Below are positions 1-7,723 of a stretch of 36,112 nucleotides of DNA, piece after piece. This DNA comes from Cytophagaceae bacterium. Lineage in GTDB: Bacteria > Bacteroidota > Bacteroidia > Cytophagales > Spirosomataceae. The first letter of the stretch is position 1; each line of letters opens with the position of its first letter. The translations under genes and the position numbers were made by a program. Location of the stretch: NCBI GenBank assembly GCA_026785975.1, contig JAJAZB010000113.1:1-36112 (forward strand), read 5' to 3'. A model generated the notes under the pieces. The model was not told where the DNA came from. It saw nothing but the letters and a program-made list of their open reading frames with translations, and made no database searches.

Positions 1-1003
1 AATTTTTGGCCCCCAGTGATTTTTGAATGCCAATCAGGTTGGTACGCTCTTTGACCGACACAAACATGATGTTGGCAATACCGAACCCGCCCACCAGAAT
101 CGAAAAACTACCGATCACCCAACCCGCCAGCGTGAGTACACTGAATAATCCCGAAATCGCCTTCAACCCCGCCTCGGGGCGATTAATGGCAAAATTGTCA
201 TCCTGCGAAGGCTTCACGCCGCGCCGGGTGCGCAGAAGGCCGGTAATTTCGCTCTCGAGCTGTTGCAGGCCAACGTCACTCTCGTAGCCCTTCACGGCAA
301 TGGTCAGTTGCGAGTACCGGGTATGAAACAACTTCACGTAAGCCAGGTAGGGCAGATAACACTTGGTGTCGGGACTGCCACCAATATCGAACGTACTCTT
401 GCCTTTTTTCTCCTGAACTCCAATGACTTGAAAACGTACTCCCTTCAGCTTAAACTCTTTCCCCACCGGATCGGTACCCGGGAAAAGTGTCTCCGCAATT
501 TCTGCCCCGATGATGGCCACGTTGCGGGCGGCCTCCACTTCCTGCGGCGAAAAGTATCGCCCATTTTCCACGGGTACCTCCGTAATCTGATTGAAGTCGT
601 ATGAAATACCCTGTACGTCGGCATCGAGGCTGTTGTTTCCGTTCTTGAACATTATCCCACCTCGTCCCTCAATCAGGCTGATAGCCGAGGCATTTTCGAG
701 GTTACGCTCCATGTATTTGTATTCGTCCAGCGTGATGACCGGCCGCTGAAAGTACTTCCACCAGGGATAGTCACCACCGCCGAAAAACCAGGGCCATTTC
801 TGCACGTATAGCACATCACGACCAACAAACGAGAGGCTGTCTTTAATATTCCGTTCCAGCGAATCAACCATCGTGAACACCGCAATGATGGAAAAAATAC
901 CGATAGTCACCCCCAGCAGGGACAACATGGTACGGAGCAGGTTGGATTTCAGGGCCTGCCAGGCAAACCTGAAGCTCTCCCAAATGAGGCGTAAAGTGAG
1001 CAT
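1..1003 (-). CDS. ABC transporter permease, MacB/FtsX type (partial, C-terminus outside window)
   Basis: Inner-membrane permease subunit of a MacB/FtsX-like ABC system, whose family moves lipoproteins, peptides or drugs across the envelope. The frame opens at ATG 1003 and stays open to the window edge. It shows a first membrane segment at about residues 21-43 (MLSLLGVTIGIFSIIAVF), a MacB-type periplasmic domain with conserved VAIIGAEIAETLF and DPVGKEFKLKG stretches, and a second membrane segment followed by the family signature KERTNLIGIQKSLGAKN at the left edge. About 334 residues are visible of a usual ~410. The substrate cannot be deduced and no ATPase partner lies in the window. It is divergent from queA. 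Confidence 0.9.
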   Translation of the reverse strand, partial: MLTLRLIWESFRFAWQALKSNLLRTMLSLLGVTIGIFSIIAVFTMVDSLERNIKDSLSFVGRDVLYVQKWPWFFGGGDYPWWKYFQRPVITLDEYKYMERNLENASAISLIEGRGGIMFKNGNNSLDADVQGISYDFNQITEVPVENGRYFSPQEVEAARNVAIIGAEIAETLFPGTDPVGKEFKLKGVRFQVIGVQEKKGKSTFDIGGSPDTKCYLPYLAYVKLFHTRYSQLTIAVKGYESDVGLQQLESEITGLLRTRRGVKPSQDDNFAINRPEAGLKAISGLFSVLTLAGWVIGSFSILVGGFGIANIMFVSVKERTNLIGIQKSLGAKN

Positions 1004-1198
1004 AAATTACCCTGTTTTATCAGTGAGAAAAACCCCCGAACGGGTACCGGACAAGAGTTCACAAAAATACCATTCCGACCCCGATTTACTTAAAAGTTGC
1101 CCAACCAGGCCCATTTCTGTGCTGAACGGACGATGTTCCGGAAGGCCGGACGGCGGGGGGAATTTGGGCAGCGGAGAACCAAACGGGAAACTGTTGCC

Positions 1199-1206
1199 TA
1201 TTTTTG
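1199..1206 (+). promoter_or_regulatory. Possible Bacteroidota -7 element upstream of queA
   Basis: TATTTTTG fits the Bacteroidota -7 consensus TAnnTTTG and lies 46 nt before the queA ATG, inside the 249-nt divergent region between the ABC permease and queA. No good -33 TTG-type box at the expected spacing was found, so this is weak. Confidence 0.25.
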
Positions 1207-1252
1207 CAGTTTATGCGTTAAATTACCGCATTGAAATAGCACCGTTTTCCCG

Positions 1253-2299
1253 ATGAAATTATCCGAATTCAAGTTCGACCTTCCCCAGAATCTTATTGCC
1301 CTTTACCCCCCTGAACACCGAGGCGACTCGCGGTTGATGGTCGTACACCGGAAAACCAGGGAAATCGAACACAAAATGTTCTCCGACATTGTCAATTATT
1401 TTGGCGAAGGCGACGTCCTGGTGATCAATGACACGAAAGTATTTCCGGCCCGCCTCTACGGGCAGAAAGAAAAAACCGGCGCTAAAATCGAAGTGTTTTT
1501 GCTGCGTGAACTCAACCGCGAACACCGACTTTGGGACGTGCTCGTCGACCCGGCCCGCAAAATCAGAGTGGGTAACAAACTTTATTTTGGGGAAAGTGAC
1601 CTCGTCGCCGAAGTGATCGACAATACCACTTCGCGCGGTCGCACGATCCGGTTTCTTTACGATGGTTCGCACGATGATTTGATGAAAACCATCGACGAAC
1701 TCGGCGAAACGCCCCTGCCGCGCGAAATCCGCCGCAAAACCGAAGACTCTGACCGCGAGCGCTACCAGACCATTTTTGCCCAGCACGTCGGAGCGGTAGC
1801 CGCACCAACGGCGGGGATCCACTTCACCAAAACCATCATGAAGCGCATGGAACTGAAGGGTACGCGCTTCGCTCCACTGACGCTCCACGTCGGATTGGGG
1901 ACCTTTCGGCAGGTGGACGTGGAAGATTTGACCAAGCATAAAACCGACTCGGAAAACTTTTCAATTCCCGAAAAAACCGCTCAACTGGTCAATGAAGCCA
2001 TGGACGGCCATCACCTCGTATGCGCCATTGGCACGACGGCCATGAAGGCACTCGAATCGTCGGTATCGGCGAATGCCCGGCTGAAAGCCGCCAGCGGCTG
2101 GACCGATAAATTCATCTTTCCGCCCTACGAATTTCGCATCCCCGATGCCCTGCTGACCAACTTTCACCTGCCCGAGTCGGTGCTGCTGATGATGACTTCC
2201 GCCTTTGGTGGGCACGATCTGATCAAGGAAGCCTACCAGGTGGCCATGAAGGAAAAATACCGGTTTTTTGGCTACGGAGACGCGATGCTTATTTTGTAG
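1253..2299 (+). CDS. queA: tRNA preQ1(34) S-adenosylmethionine ribosyltransferase-isomerase QueA
   Basis: QueA transfers and isomerises the ribosyl group of S-adenosylmethionine onto preQ1 at tRNA position 34, giving epoxyqueuosine in the cytoplasm. The 348-residue protein has the usual family length and opens with [19 protein letters not shown]. It carries the conserved blocks [34 protein letters not shown] (about residues 180-192), [12 protein letters not shown] and [11 protein letters not shown]. The ATG at 1253 is the only reasonable start. ispD follows on the same strand 83 nt downstream, so co-transcription is possible. Confidence 0.97.
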   Translation: MKLSEFKFDLPQNLIALYPPEHRGDSRLMVVHRKTREIEHKMFSDIVNYFGEGDVLVINDTKVFPARLYGQKEKTGAKIEVFLLRELNREHRLWDVLVDPARKIRVGNKLYFGESDLVAEVIDNTTSRGRTIRFLYDGSHDDLMKTIDELGETPLPREIRRKTEDSDRERYQTIFAQHVGAVAAPTAGIHFTKTIMKRMELKGTRFAPLTLHVGLGTFRQVDVEDLTKHKTDSENFSIPEKTAQLVNEAMDGHHLVCAIGTTAMKALESSVSANARLKAASGWTDKFIFPPYEFRIPDALLTNFHLPESVLLMMTSAFGGHDLIKEAYQVAMKEKYRFFGYGDAMLIL

Positions 2300-2382
2300 A
2301 AGTGCGTAGACAGGAGTTAGAAGTGAGTAGGATAGCCCGGTTGCATTTATCTCCTCCCTCCTCCCTCCTCACTCCTGATTCC

Positions 2383-3063
2383 ATGCAACACTTCGCTATC
2401 ATCGTCGCCGGGGGCAGTGGCAACCGGATGGGCAGCGCGGTACCCAAGCAGTTTCTCCAACTCGCCGGTAAGCCCATCCTGGTGCATACGATTGAGAAAT
2501 TCCTCGCGTATTCGGCGGATGTACAGATCATCCTGGTGCTTCCCCAGGCCGATTTTCCGCGCTGGACAACTTTAAAGTCCGACTATTCCTTCATTCACTC
2601 ATTCACTCATTCGATCATTGAAACCGAGGGCGGTGCCACGCGTTTTCAATCGGTGCGAAACGGGCTGGCTTGCGTCGAGGGAAACGGATTGGTCGCGATT
2701 CACGACGCCGTGCGGCCCCTGGTTTCGGTGGAGATTATCGGGCGAAGTTTTGCTGCCGCCGCCCAACATGGGTCGGGTATCGTGGCCGTTTCAGCTAAAG
2801 ATTCGATTCGACAGGTCCTAGGCAGAGACAAAACCATCGCCTTGGATCGGTCGACGCTCCGGCTGGTGCAAACCCCCCAAACGTTTCGGGTCGACCTGAT
2901 TAAGAAAGCGTTTGAGCAGCCGGAAAGTCCCCTCTTCACCGACGACGCCAGCGTGGCCGAAGCCGCCGGTTTTCCCATTCACCTCGTTGAAGGTGCCTAC
3001 GAAAACATTAAAATCACTACCTCTGGGGATTTAGTGGTGGCGGAGGCGTTGTTGGGGCGGTAA
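2383..3063 (+). CDS. ispD: 2-C-methyl-D-erythritol 4-phosphate cytidylyltransferase IspD
   Basis: Third step of the non-mevalonate isoprenoid pathway: CTP plus MEP gives CDP-ME. The protein has 226 residues. The start ATG at 2383 is chosen because MQHFAIIVAGGSGNRMG begins at the conserved nucleotidyl-binding glycine-rich loop (residues 6-18); upstream in-frame sequence is repeat-like. Further motifs are PKQF, AIHDAVRP (about 105-112), FTDDASVAE and ENIKITTSGDL. Between residues 67 and 82 the sequence SDYSFIHSFTHSII is encoded by an 8-nt tandem repeat and appears a few residues longer than the usual linker. Confidence 0.96.
   Translation: MQHFAIIVAGGSGNRMGSAVPKQFLQLAGKPILVHTIEKFLAYSADVQIILVLPQADFPRWTTLKSDYSFIHSFTHSIIETEGGATRFQSVRNGLACVEGNGLVAIHDAVRPLVSVEIIGRSFAAAAQHGSGIVAVSAKDSIRQVLGRDKTIALDRSTLRLVQTPQTFRVDLIKKAFEQPESPLFTDDASVAEAAGFPIHLVEGAYENIKITTSGDLVVAEALLGR
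2591..2614 (+). repeat. 8-nt tandem repeat inside ispD
   Basis: Unit TCATTCAC occurs at 2591-2598 and 2599-2606, with an imperfect third copy TCATTCGA at 2607-2614. It lies within the ispD reading frame and encodes the IHSFTHSI stretch. Eight is not a multiple of three, so gain or loss of one unit would frameshift ispD. Confidence 0.85.
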
Positions 3064-3125
3064 TTGCGAATACGAACCAGAAAGCTGTTTAGGGTTCCGA
3101 TTTTTAGATGTAGGGTTGCTTTTTC

Positions 3126-3170
3126 AACCTTTTTTGTCATCCTTCGTTCCTCAGGATGACAAAAAAGGTT
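3126..3170. repeat. Perfect 18-bp hairpin after ispD (terminator-like or dispersed repeat)
   Basis: Arms 3126-3143 and 3153-3170 are perfect inverted copies around a 9-nt loop. The arms contain GTCATCCT/AGGATGAC and a run of six T/A. It could act as a bidirectional terminator for ispD. The GTCATCC...GGATGAC core also resembles a dispersed intergenic repeat common in bacterial genomes. The 204-nt gap between ispD and meaB holds nothing else recognisable. Confidence 0.7.
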
Positions 3171-3267
3171 ATTTTCCAGAATCCTAAATCGCCCCTGCGT
3201 CAACTGCATTGGACGCTCTCTGAGAAATTTAAAAATTAAGCCCTAAAACTCCCCTATTTTGCCGTTC

Positions 3268-4254
3268 ATGCAGCCTCGCCTTTCCCAATCCGACTACATC
3301 GAAGGCATCCTGAACGGCAATCGTGTGGTACTCAGCCGGGCTATCACGTTGATTGAAAGTCAATTGCCTGCCGATCGCCAACTGGCGCAGGACGTTCTGG
3401 AGGCGGTGCTGCCGCGTACCGGCAATTCCGTGCGACTGGGGATCACGGGCGTACCGGGCGTGGGCAAAAGTACGTTCATCGAAACCTTTGGTCAGCACCT
3501 CACCGCCCAGGGCAGGCGCTTGGCCGTGCTCACCGTCGACCCCAGCAGTCCACGAAGCCGGGGGAGTATTCTGGGCGACAAAACCCGGATGGAGATTCTC
3601 GCCCGCGACCCGCTGGCGTACATTCGCCCGACCCCGGCGGGTACGTCGCTCGGCGGGGTGGCCGATGCCACTCGTGAAGCCATTCTCCTTTGCGAAGCAG
3701 CTGGTTTTGAAGTCATTATCGTGGAAACCGTGGGCGTGGGCCAGAGCGAAGTGTACGTCAAGGGCATGGTCGATTTTTTTTTGCTGCTGATGCTGGCCGG
3801 GGCCGGTGACGAGTTGCAGGGTGTGAAACGCGGCATCATGGAAATGGCCGACGCCGTAGTCATCACCAAAGCCGACGGCGATAACGTAGCCGCCGCGCAA
3901 CGCGCGCAGGTGGAGTACCGGAATGCGTTGCATCTGTACCCGGCGACCGAAACGGACTGGTCACCGCCCGTACAAATCTGCTCGGCGCTGACCGGAGCGG
4001 GCGTTCCTGAAGTGTGGGCACTCGTCGAGGAGTACGTAACCCGCACCCAACGGAACGGCTTTTTTACCCAAAACCGCCAGCAACAGCAGGTAACCTGGTT
4101 GCATCAGCGCATCCGGCGAAGTTTAGAAGAATCTTTTTACCAAAATCCGTTGATTCAGAACCGATTGACCCAACTGGAAGCCGCTGTGCGGGCCGGGGAA
4201 CGGTTGCCGGTGCAGGCTGCCTCGGAACTTTTGAATATTTTTGGAGCCAAATGA
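3268..4254 (+). CDS. meaB: Methylmalonyl-CoA mutase-associated GTPase MeaB (ArgK/MeaB family)
   Basis: G3E-family P-loop GTPase that loads and protects the adenosylcobalamin cofactor of methylmalonyl-CoA mutase. The 328-residue protein has Walker A GVPGVGKS (61-68), the DPSSPRSRGSILGDKTRM block (91-108), ETVGVGQSE (153-161) and TKAD (200-203), with a C-terminal arm ending in a LL.IFG-type tail. An upstream TTG would add three residues; the ATG at 3268 is preferred. The stop overlaps the next gene's start as ATGA, implying translational coupling to an RND exporter. No mutase subunit is present in the window. Confidence 0.95.
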   Translation: MQPRLSQSDYIEGILNGNRVVLSRAITLIESQLPADRQLAQDVLEAVLPRTGNSVRLGITGVPGVGKSTFIETFGQHLTAQGRRLAVLTVDPSSPRSRGSILGDKTRMEILARDPLAYIRPTPAGTSLGGVADATREAILLCEAAGFEVIIVETVGVGQSEVYVKGMVDFFLLLMLAGAGDELQGVKRGIMEMADAVVITKADGDNVAAAQRAQVEYRNALHLYPATETDWSPPVQICSALTGAGVPEVWALVEEYVTRTQRNGFFTQNRQQQQVTWLHQRIRRSLEESFYQNPLIQNRLTQLEAAVRAGERLPVQAASELLNIFGAK

Positions 4255-6641
4255 AAAACTTCTGGCGCACTCTTTCCCACTTCATCCTAAAAAATCGCCT
4301 CCCGCTGCTGATTGTTCTGGCCGCAGCAACGGCCTTCATGGGCTACCAGGCGACCAAAATCCGGCTTTCGTACGAACTGGTCAAAATCTTACCCGCCAGC
4401 GATCCCAATTTCAAACTGTACGAGGCGTTCAAAAAACGGTACGGTGAGGATGGCAACGTGATGGTCATCGGCGTCGAAACGGATCGGATGTACCAGGTCG
4501 GTTTTTTCAAGGATTGGTACGCCCTCAGCAACCGCATCAAAGGCCAGGCGGGGATCAAAGACGTGGTTTCCAACGCCAGTTTGTACGAAATAATCCGCAA
4601 TGATTCGCTCCAACGCTTCGACTTCCGGCCCGTACTCAGCCGCTCGCCTACCACCCAGGCCGGGGTGGACAGCCTGCGTGGCAAACTGGCCCGATTGCCT
4701 TTTTACAGCGGTTTTATTTTCAACGAAACCCAGGAAGGTACGCCCGGCAATGCCCACCTGATGGCCATTACCTTCGACCCAAAGGCCCTCAACGACCGCA
4801 GCCGGATCGACATCGTGCTGGGCATCCGGCAGCAGGTGGAGCAGTTTGAGCAAAAGCACAACATCGACCTGCACCTGTCGGGGATGCCCTACATCCGCAC
4901 GCAGTTTATGAAAACGGTGAGTTCGGAAATGCAGCTTTTCACCCTGCTCGCCGTGGGCGTGACGGCGTTGATTCTGCTGCTGTTTTTCCGGTCGTTCAAC
5001 GCGGTGTTTTTTTCCGTCATCGTCGTGCTCATCGGCTGCATTTTTTCGGTGGGTTTGCTCGTGTTGCTGGGTTACCGCATCACCATTTTGTCGGGCCTGA
5101 TTCCCCCATTGCTTATCGTCATCGGAATTCCCAATTCGATTTTTCTGCTCAACAAATACCACGAAGAGTACGCCCGTAGCGGCAATCAGCAGCAGGCGCT
5201 CGGGGTTGCCGTCGAGAAAATTGGCTACACCACCTTCCTGGCCAACCTGATGACGGCCATCGGTTTTGGCGTGTTTGCCTTCACGGGCAGCAATATGCTG
5301 GTCGAGTTTGGGTTGGTGGCGTCGAGCAGCGTTTTACTCACGTTTCTGATTTCGCTCATCTTCATTCCGAGCGTGTTCAGCTACCTGCCTCCGCCCAACG
5401 ACAAGCACGTCGCACGGTTGGAAAACAAGCGCCTGACGGCGGTATTAACGTTTATCGACCAACTGGTGCATACCCGTCGCGGGGCGGTTTACGCCGTTGT
5501 TGCCGCGCTGGTGGCCGTTTCGCTGTACGGCATGACCAAAGTTACGGCCATTGGGTACGTGGTCGATGATCTGCCTTCGGACAGTCCGGTGCTGGCCGAT
5601 CTGAAGTTTTTCGAGCAGCGTTTTCGGGGGGTTTTGCCCTTTGAAGTCAGCATCGACGCCCAACGACCAGGGCGGGTACTTTCGCCCCCCGTGCTGACGA
5701 AGATCCGGCGGATGGAAAAAGAAGTGGCGGCCTTCGGCGAATTCACCGACCCGCTGTCCATCGTCCGGGCGGTTAAATTTCTCTACCAGGGCTACCGGGG
5801 CGGCGATCCGAAGTACTACGTGGTGCCGCCGCTGCCCGAAATCGGCAAAATGCAGCGGTACCAGACCAGTCTGGGCCGGGGTGCGGGGCAGCGTTACGCC
5901 GCATTTATGGATAGTACCCAGCGCTACACGCGGGTGAGTTTTCAGATGGCCGACGTGGGCACGGTGCGCACACGCGAATTGGTCGATGCGCTGCAACCCA
6001 AACTCGACACGATTTTCAACTGGGATGCCGAAGCGAATCGCTGGGTTGCGCCCGCCGATCGGTACGACGCCCGCATTACCGGCAACAGCGTGGTGTTCAT
6101 GCGGGGCAACGAGTATTTGCAAACAAGCCTCATCGAAAGTACCGCCTGGGCCGTTTTGTTGATTTGTCTGGTGCGGGCGCTCTTGTTTTTTGACGTTCGG
6201 CTGATTCTCATCTCGACCCTGCCGAGCCTGGTTCCGCTCCTGATGACGGCCGGATTGATGGGGTATTTTGGCATTCCGCTCAAGCCCTCGACCATCCTGA
6301 TTTTCAGTATTGCCTTTGGAATTGCCTCCGACGGGACGATTTATTTCCTGACCCGTTACAAAGACGAACTAGTCCATAAAGGCCGGAGTGTGCCCGAAGC
6401 CATCACCCAGACGATTATGCACACGGGCGTGAGTATGTTTTACACGGCCGTCATCCTGTTTTTCGGATTTTTCATTTTCGCCGCTTCCACGTTCAAGGGG
6501 ACGCAGTCGTTGGGCATTCTGATCTCGGTTACGTTGCTGGTGGCTATGATTGCTAACCTCGTGTTGCTGCCCGCCTTGCTAATGGATCTGAATAATCGGC
6601 GCGAGGCGAAAGTTGCTGCCGCGCCTCGTCGGACGGCTTAG
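4251..6641 (+). CDS. RND-superfamily exporter with MMPL domains
   Basis: Predicted inner-membrane RND/MMPL-type exporter of 796 residues. It has one N-terminal membrane segment (about 17-33), a soluble domain, a five-to-six-helix bundle around residues 225-385 (QLFTLLAVGVTALILLLFF onward), another single helix near 415-430, a second soluble domain, and a final bundle at about 625-780 with the conserved GIASDGTIYFLTRYKDEL stretch. This duplicated layout is typical of the superfamily. The start at 4251 (MKNFWRTLSHF) is set by the ATGA overlap with meaB and by the membrane segment that follows. The substrate is unknown; lipids or hopanoids are possible from the wider family. A strong terminator lies downstream. 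Confidence 0.9.
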   Translation: MKNFWRTLSHFILKNRLPLLIVLAAATAFMGYQATKIRLSYELVKILPASDPNFKLYEAFKKRYGEDGNVMVIGVETDRMYQVGFFKDWYALSNRIKGQAGIKDVVSNASLYEIIRNDSLQRFDFRPVLSRSPTTQAGVDSLRGKLARLPFYSGFIFNETQEGTPGNAHLMAITFDPKALNDRSRIDIVLGIRQQVEQFEQKHNIDLHLSGMPYIRTQFMKTVSSEMQLFTLLAVGVTALILLLFFRSFNAVFFSVIVVLIGCIFSVGLLVLLGYRITILSGLIPPLLIVIGIPNSIFLLNKYHEEYARSGNQQQALGVAVEKIGYTTFLANLMTAIGFGVFAFTGSNMLVEFGLVASSSVLLTFLISLIFIPSVFSYLPPPNDKHVARLENKRLTAVLTFIDQLVHTRRGAVYAVVAALVAVSLYGMTKVTAIGYVVDDLPSDSPVLADLKFFEQRFRGVLPFEVSIDAQRPGRVLSPPVLTKIRRMEKEVAAFGEFTDPLSIVRAVKFLYQGYRGGDPKYYVVPPLPEIGKMQRYQTSLGRGAGQRYAAFMDSTQRYTRVSFQMADVGTVRTRELVDALQPKLDTIFNWDAEANRWVAPADRYDARITGNSVVFMRGNEYLQTSLIESTAWAVLLICLVRALLFFDVRLILISTLPSLVPLLMTAGLMGYFGIPLKPSTILIFSIAFGIASDGTIYFLTRYKDELVHKGRSVPEAITQTIMHTGVSMFYTAVILFFGFFIFAASTFKGTQSLGILISVTLLVAMIANLVLLPALLMDLNNRREAKVAAAPRRTA

Positions 6642-6712
6642 CGGGGTAGTATCGGGAAGCCAAAAGCACCGCAAGCCATCGGGGACGCCCAGTCGGACGA
6701 GTTTGAAAAATT

Positions 6713-6784
6713 ACCCCCAACCCCCTGAAGGGGGCTTTTTTTATAGCTAATTTATTTTTAAGCCCCCTTCAGGGGGTTGGGGGT
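6713..6784. repeat. 25-bp perfect inverted repeat, 'CCCTTCAGGG' family
   Basis: Arms 6713-6737 and 6760-6784 are exact inverted copies separated by 22 AT-rich bases. Each arm itself contains the near-palindrome CCCCCTGAAGGGGG. The same core recurs at 30235-30260 and, in a variant form, at 28904-28939. It lies between convergent genes. Confidence 0.9.
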
Positions 6785-6810
6785 TTGGTGCGAACTTCTG
6801 CGCGGGTACC

Positions 6811-6860
6811 TAAAAAAAGCAGCGGGTTCTGACCATCGCCAGAACCCGCTGCTTTTTTTA
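6811..6860. terminator. Bidirectional rho-independent terminator
   Basis: A perfect 20-bp stem (6811-6830 with 6841-6860) has a GC-rich core AGCAGCGGGTTCT, a 10-nt loop, and A/T tracts on both sides. It lies between the plus-strand RND exporter and the minus-strand DUF4286 gene, so it can serve both. Confidence 0.9.
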
Positions 6861-6864
6861 GTGG

Positions 6865-7167
6865 CTACACTTCTTCCAACAACGTTCTAAACACCACGTA
6901 CTTGTTGCGATACCGCCGGTCGACTTCGGCCCGGATGCGGGGGTCGTGGTGATCCTGGTACGTTTCGTAATCTTCCATGTCGGCAAAAAAATACTGAAAC
7001 GAATACGTCACACCGCCGTTGTCGATCTCCGTGAGCAGTCGAAAAATCCGGTTACCAATGGGCAATTCGCTGGCCATCACGGCGGGTACGTGGGTTTCTT
7101 TCATCCACTTGAGCCATTCGTCGTGGTAGTCGTTTTCGATGTTGTACGTAACGTTGTAGAGGAGCAT
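6865..7167 (-). CDS. DUF4286 family protein
   Basis: Small 100-residue cytoplasmic protein of a widespread Bacteroidota family of unknown biochemical role. It begins MLLYNVTYNIENDYHDEWLKWMKETHVP, which matches how I recall the family; a 20-residue upstream extension (to 7227) lies in repeat-like DNA and is rejected. A dimeric ferredoxin-like (EthD/ABM-type) fold is plausible from the pattern Y-N-V-T.. W..W....H.P. It precedes the terminator and follows a DoxX gene on the same strand. Confidence 0.8.
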   Translation of the reverse strand: MLLYNVTYNIENDYHDEWLKWMKETHVPAVMASELPIGNRIFRLLTEIDNGGVTYSFQYFFADMEDYETYQDHHDPRIRAEVDRRYRNKYVVFRTLLEEV

Positions 7168-7241
7168 AAGCAAGTCGTAAGCACCGGTCGTAAGTCGAAA
7201 ACCAGCTATCGTAAAGGTGTTTTTCACTTACGACCAGTGAC

Positions 7242-7589
7242 TTAGGACTTACGACCACGGAGGTCGTCGAGCGAATATCGGTTATTTTCCAAAAAGTGGA
7301 TGACGAGAAAGAAAAAAACCGCATAAATCATTTGCGTGGCGACCGTATCCCACTTGGCCTGCAAGCTACTCCCGACGATAAGTGCCAGGATGACCAACGC
7401 CCCAACTGTTGCCGCGAACCGCGTAAACAGGCCCAGAATCAATAAAAGATCAACGAGGAATTCGGTGTAAGTCAACATGTAACCGAAGGGTCGAACCAGG
7501 ATTTCGGGCAAAATGGTGTTTTCAAAACTCGTCACCATTCCGGCCACAAATTTATCGATACCGCTGATGAACCGCGTCAGGCCGTGCAT
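7242..7589 (-). CDS. DoxX-like family membrane protein (start region damaged)
   Basis: Small integral membrane protein of the DoxX family, with hydrophobic segments at about residues 35-55, 58-75 and 85-102 of the 115-residue form read from ATG 7589. The first helix of the family lies upstream in the same frame (NHHLAYFLLRLTLGLNFT, 7590-7643), with no ATG, GTG or TTG in it. The codons preceding it are ATG (7649-7647) immediately followed by TAA (7646-7644). The natural start has therefore probably been lost by a nonsense change at codon 2, or initiation is non-canonical. The gene may be a recent pseudogene. The family role is loosely linked to redox or thiosulfate metabolism. Confidence 0.75.
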   Translation of the reverse strand: MHGLTRFISGIDKFVAGMVTSFENTILPEILVRPFGYMLTYTEFLVDLLLILGLFTRFAATVGALVILALIVGSSLQAKWDTVATQMIYAVFFFLVIHFLENNRYSLDDLRGRKS

Positions 7590-7641
7590 CGTGAAGTTCA
7601 GGCCTAACGTAAGCCGCAGCAGAAAATAAGCGAGATGATGA

Positions 7642-7661
7642 TTTTACATCTTGATGTAAAA
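7642..7661. promoter_or_regulatory. Perfect 20-nt palindrome over the lost DoxX start codon
   Basis: TTTTACATCTTGATGTAAAA is a perfect dyad (9-bp arms, 2-nt centre). It has the size and symmetry of a dimeric-repressor operator; ACATC/GATGT half-sites resemble those of some Rrf2/NsrR-type regulators, but that assignment is only suggestive. It covers the ATG-TAA that precedes the DoxX frame and lies 62 nt downstream of the CNNM gene's stop. Confidence 0.5.
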
Positions 7662-7723
7662 GATAACGCTGGCCAATCAACCCGGTTTCAAGCGCATTGT
7701 TCGGCCCACAACGCTCTTCCCGG

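Noticed and set aside
1259-1939. Long open frame on minus opposite queA
   Set aside because: It is the antisense shadow of a well-conserved gene and shows no family resemblance.
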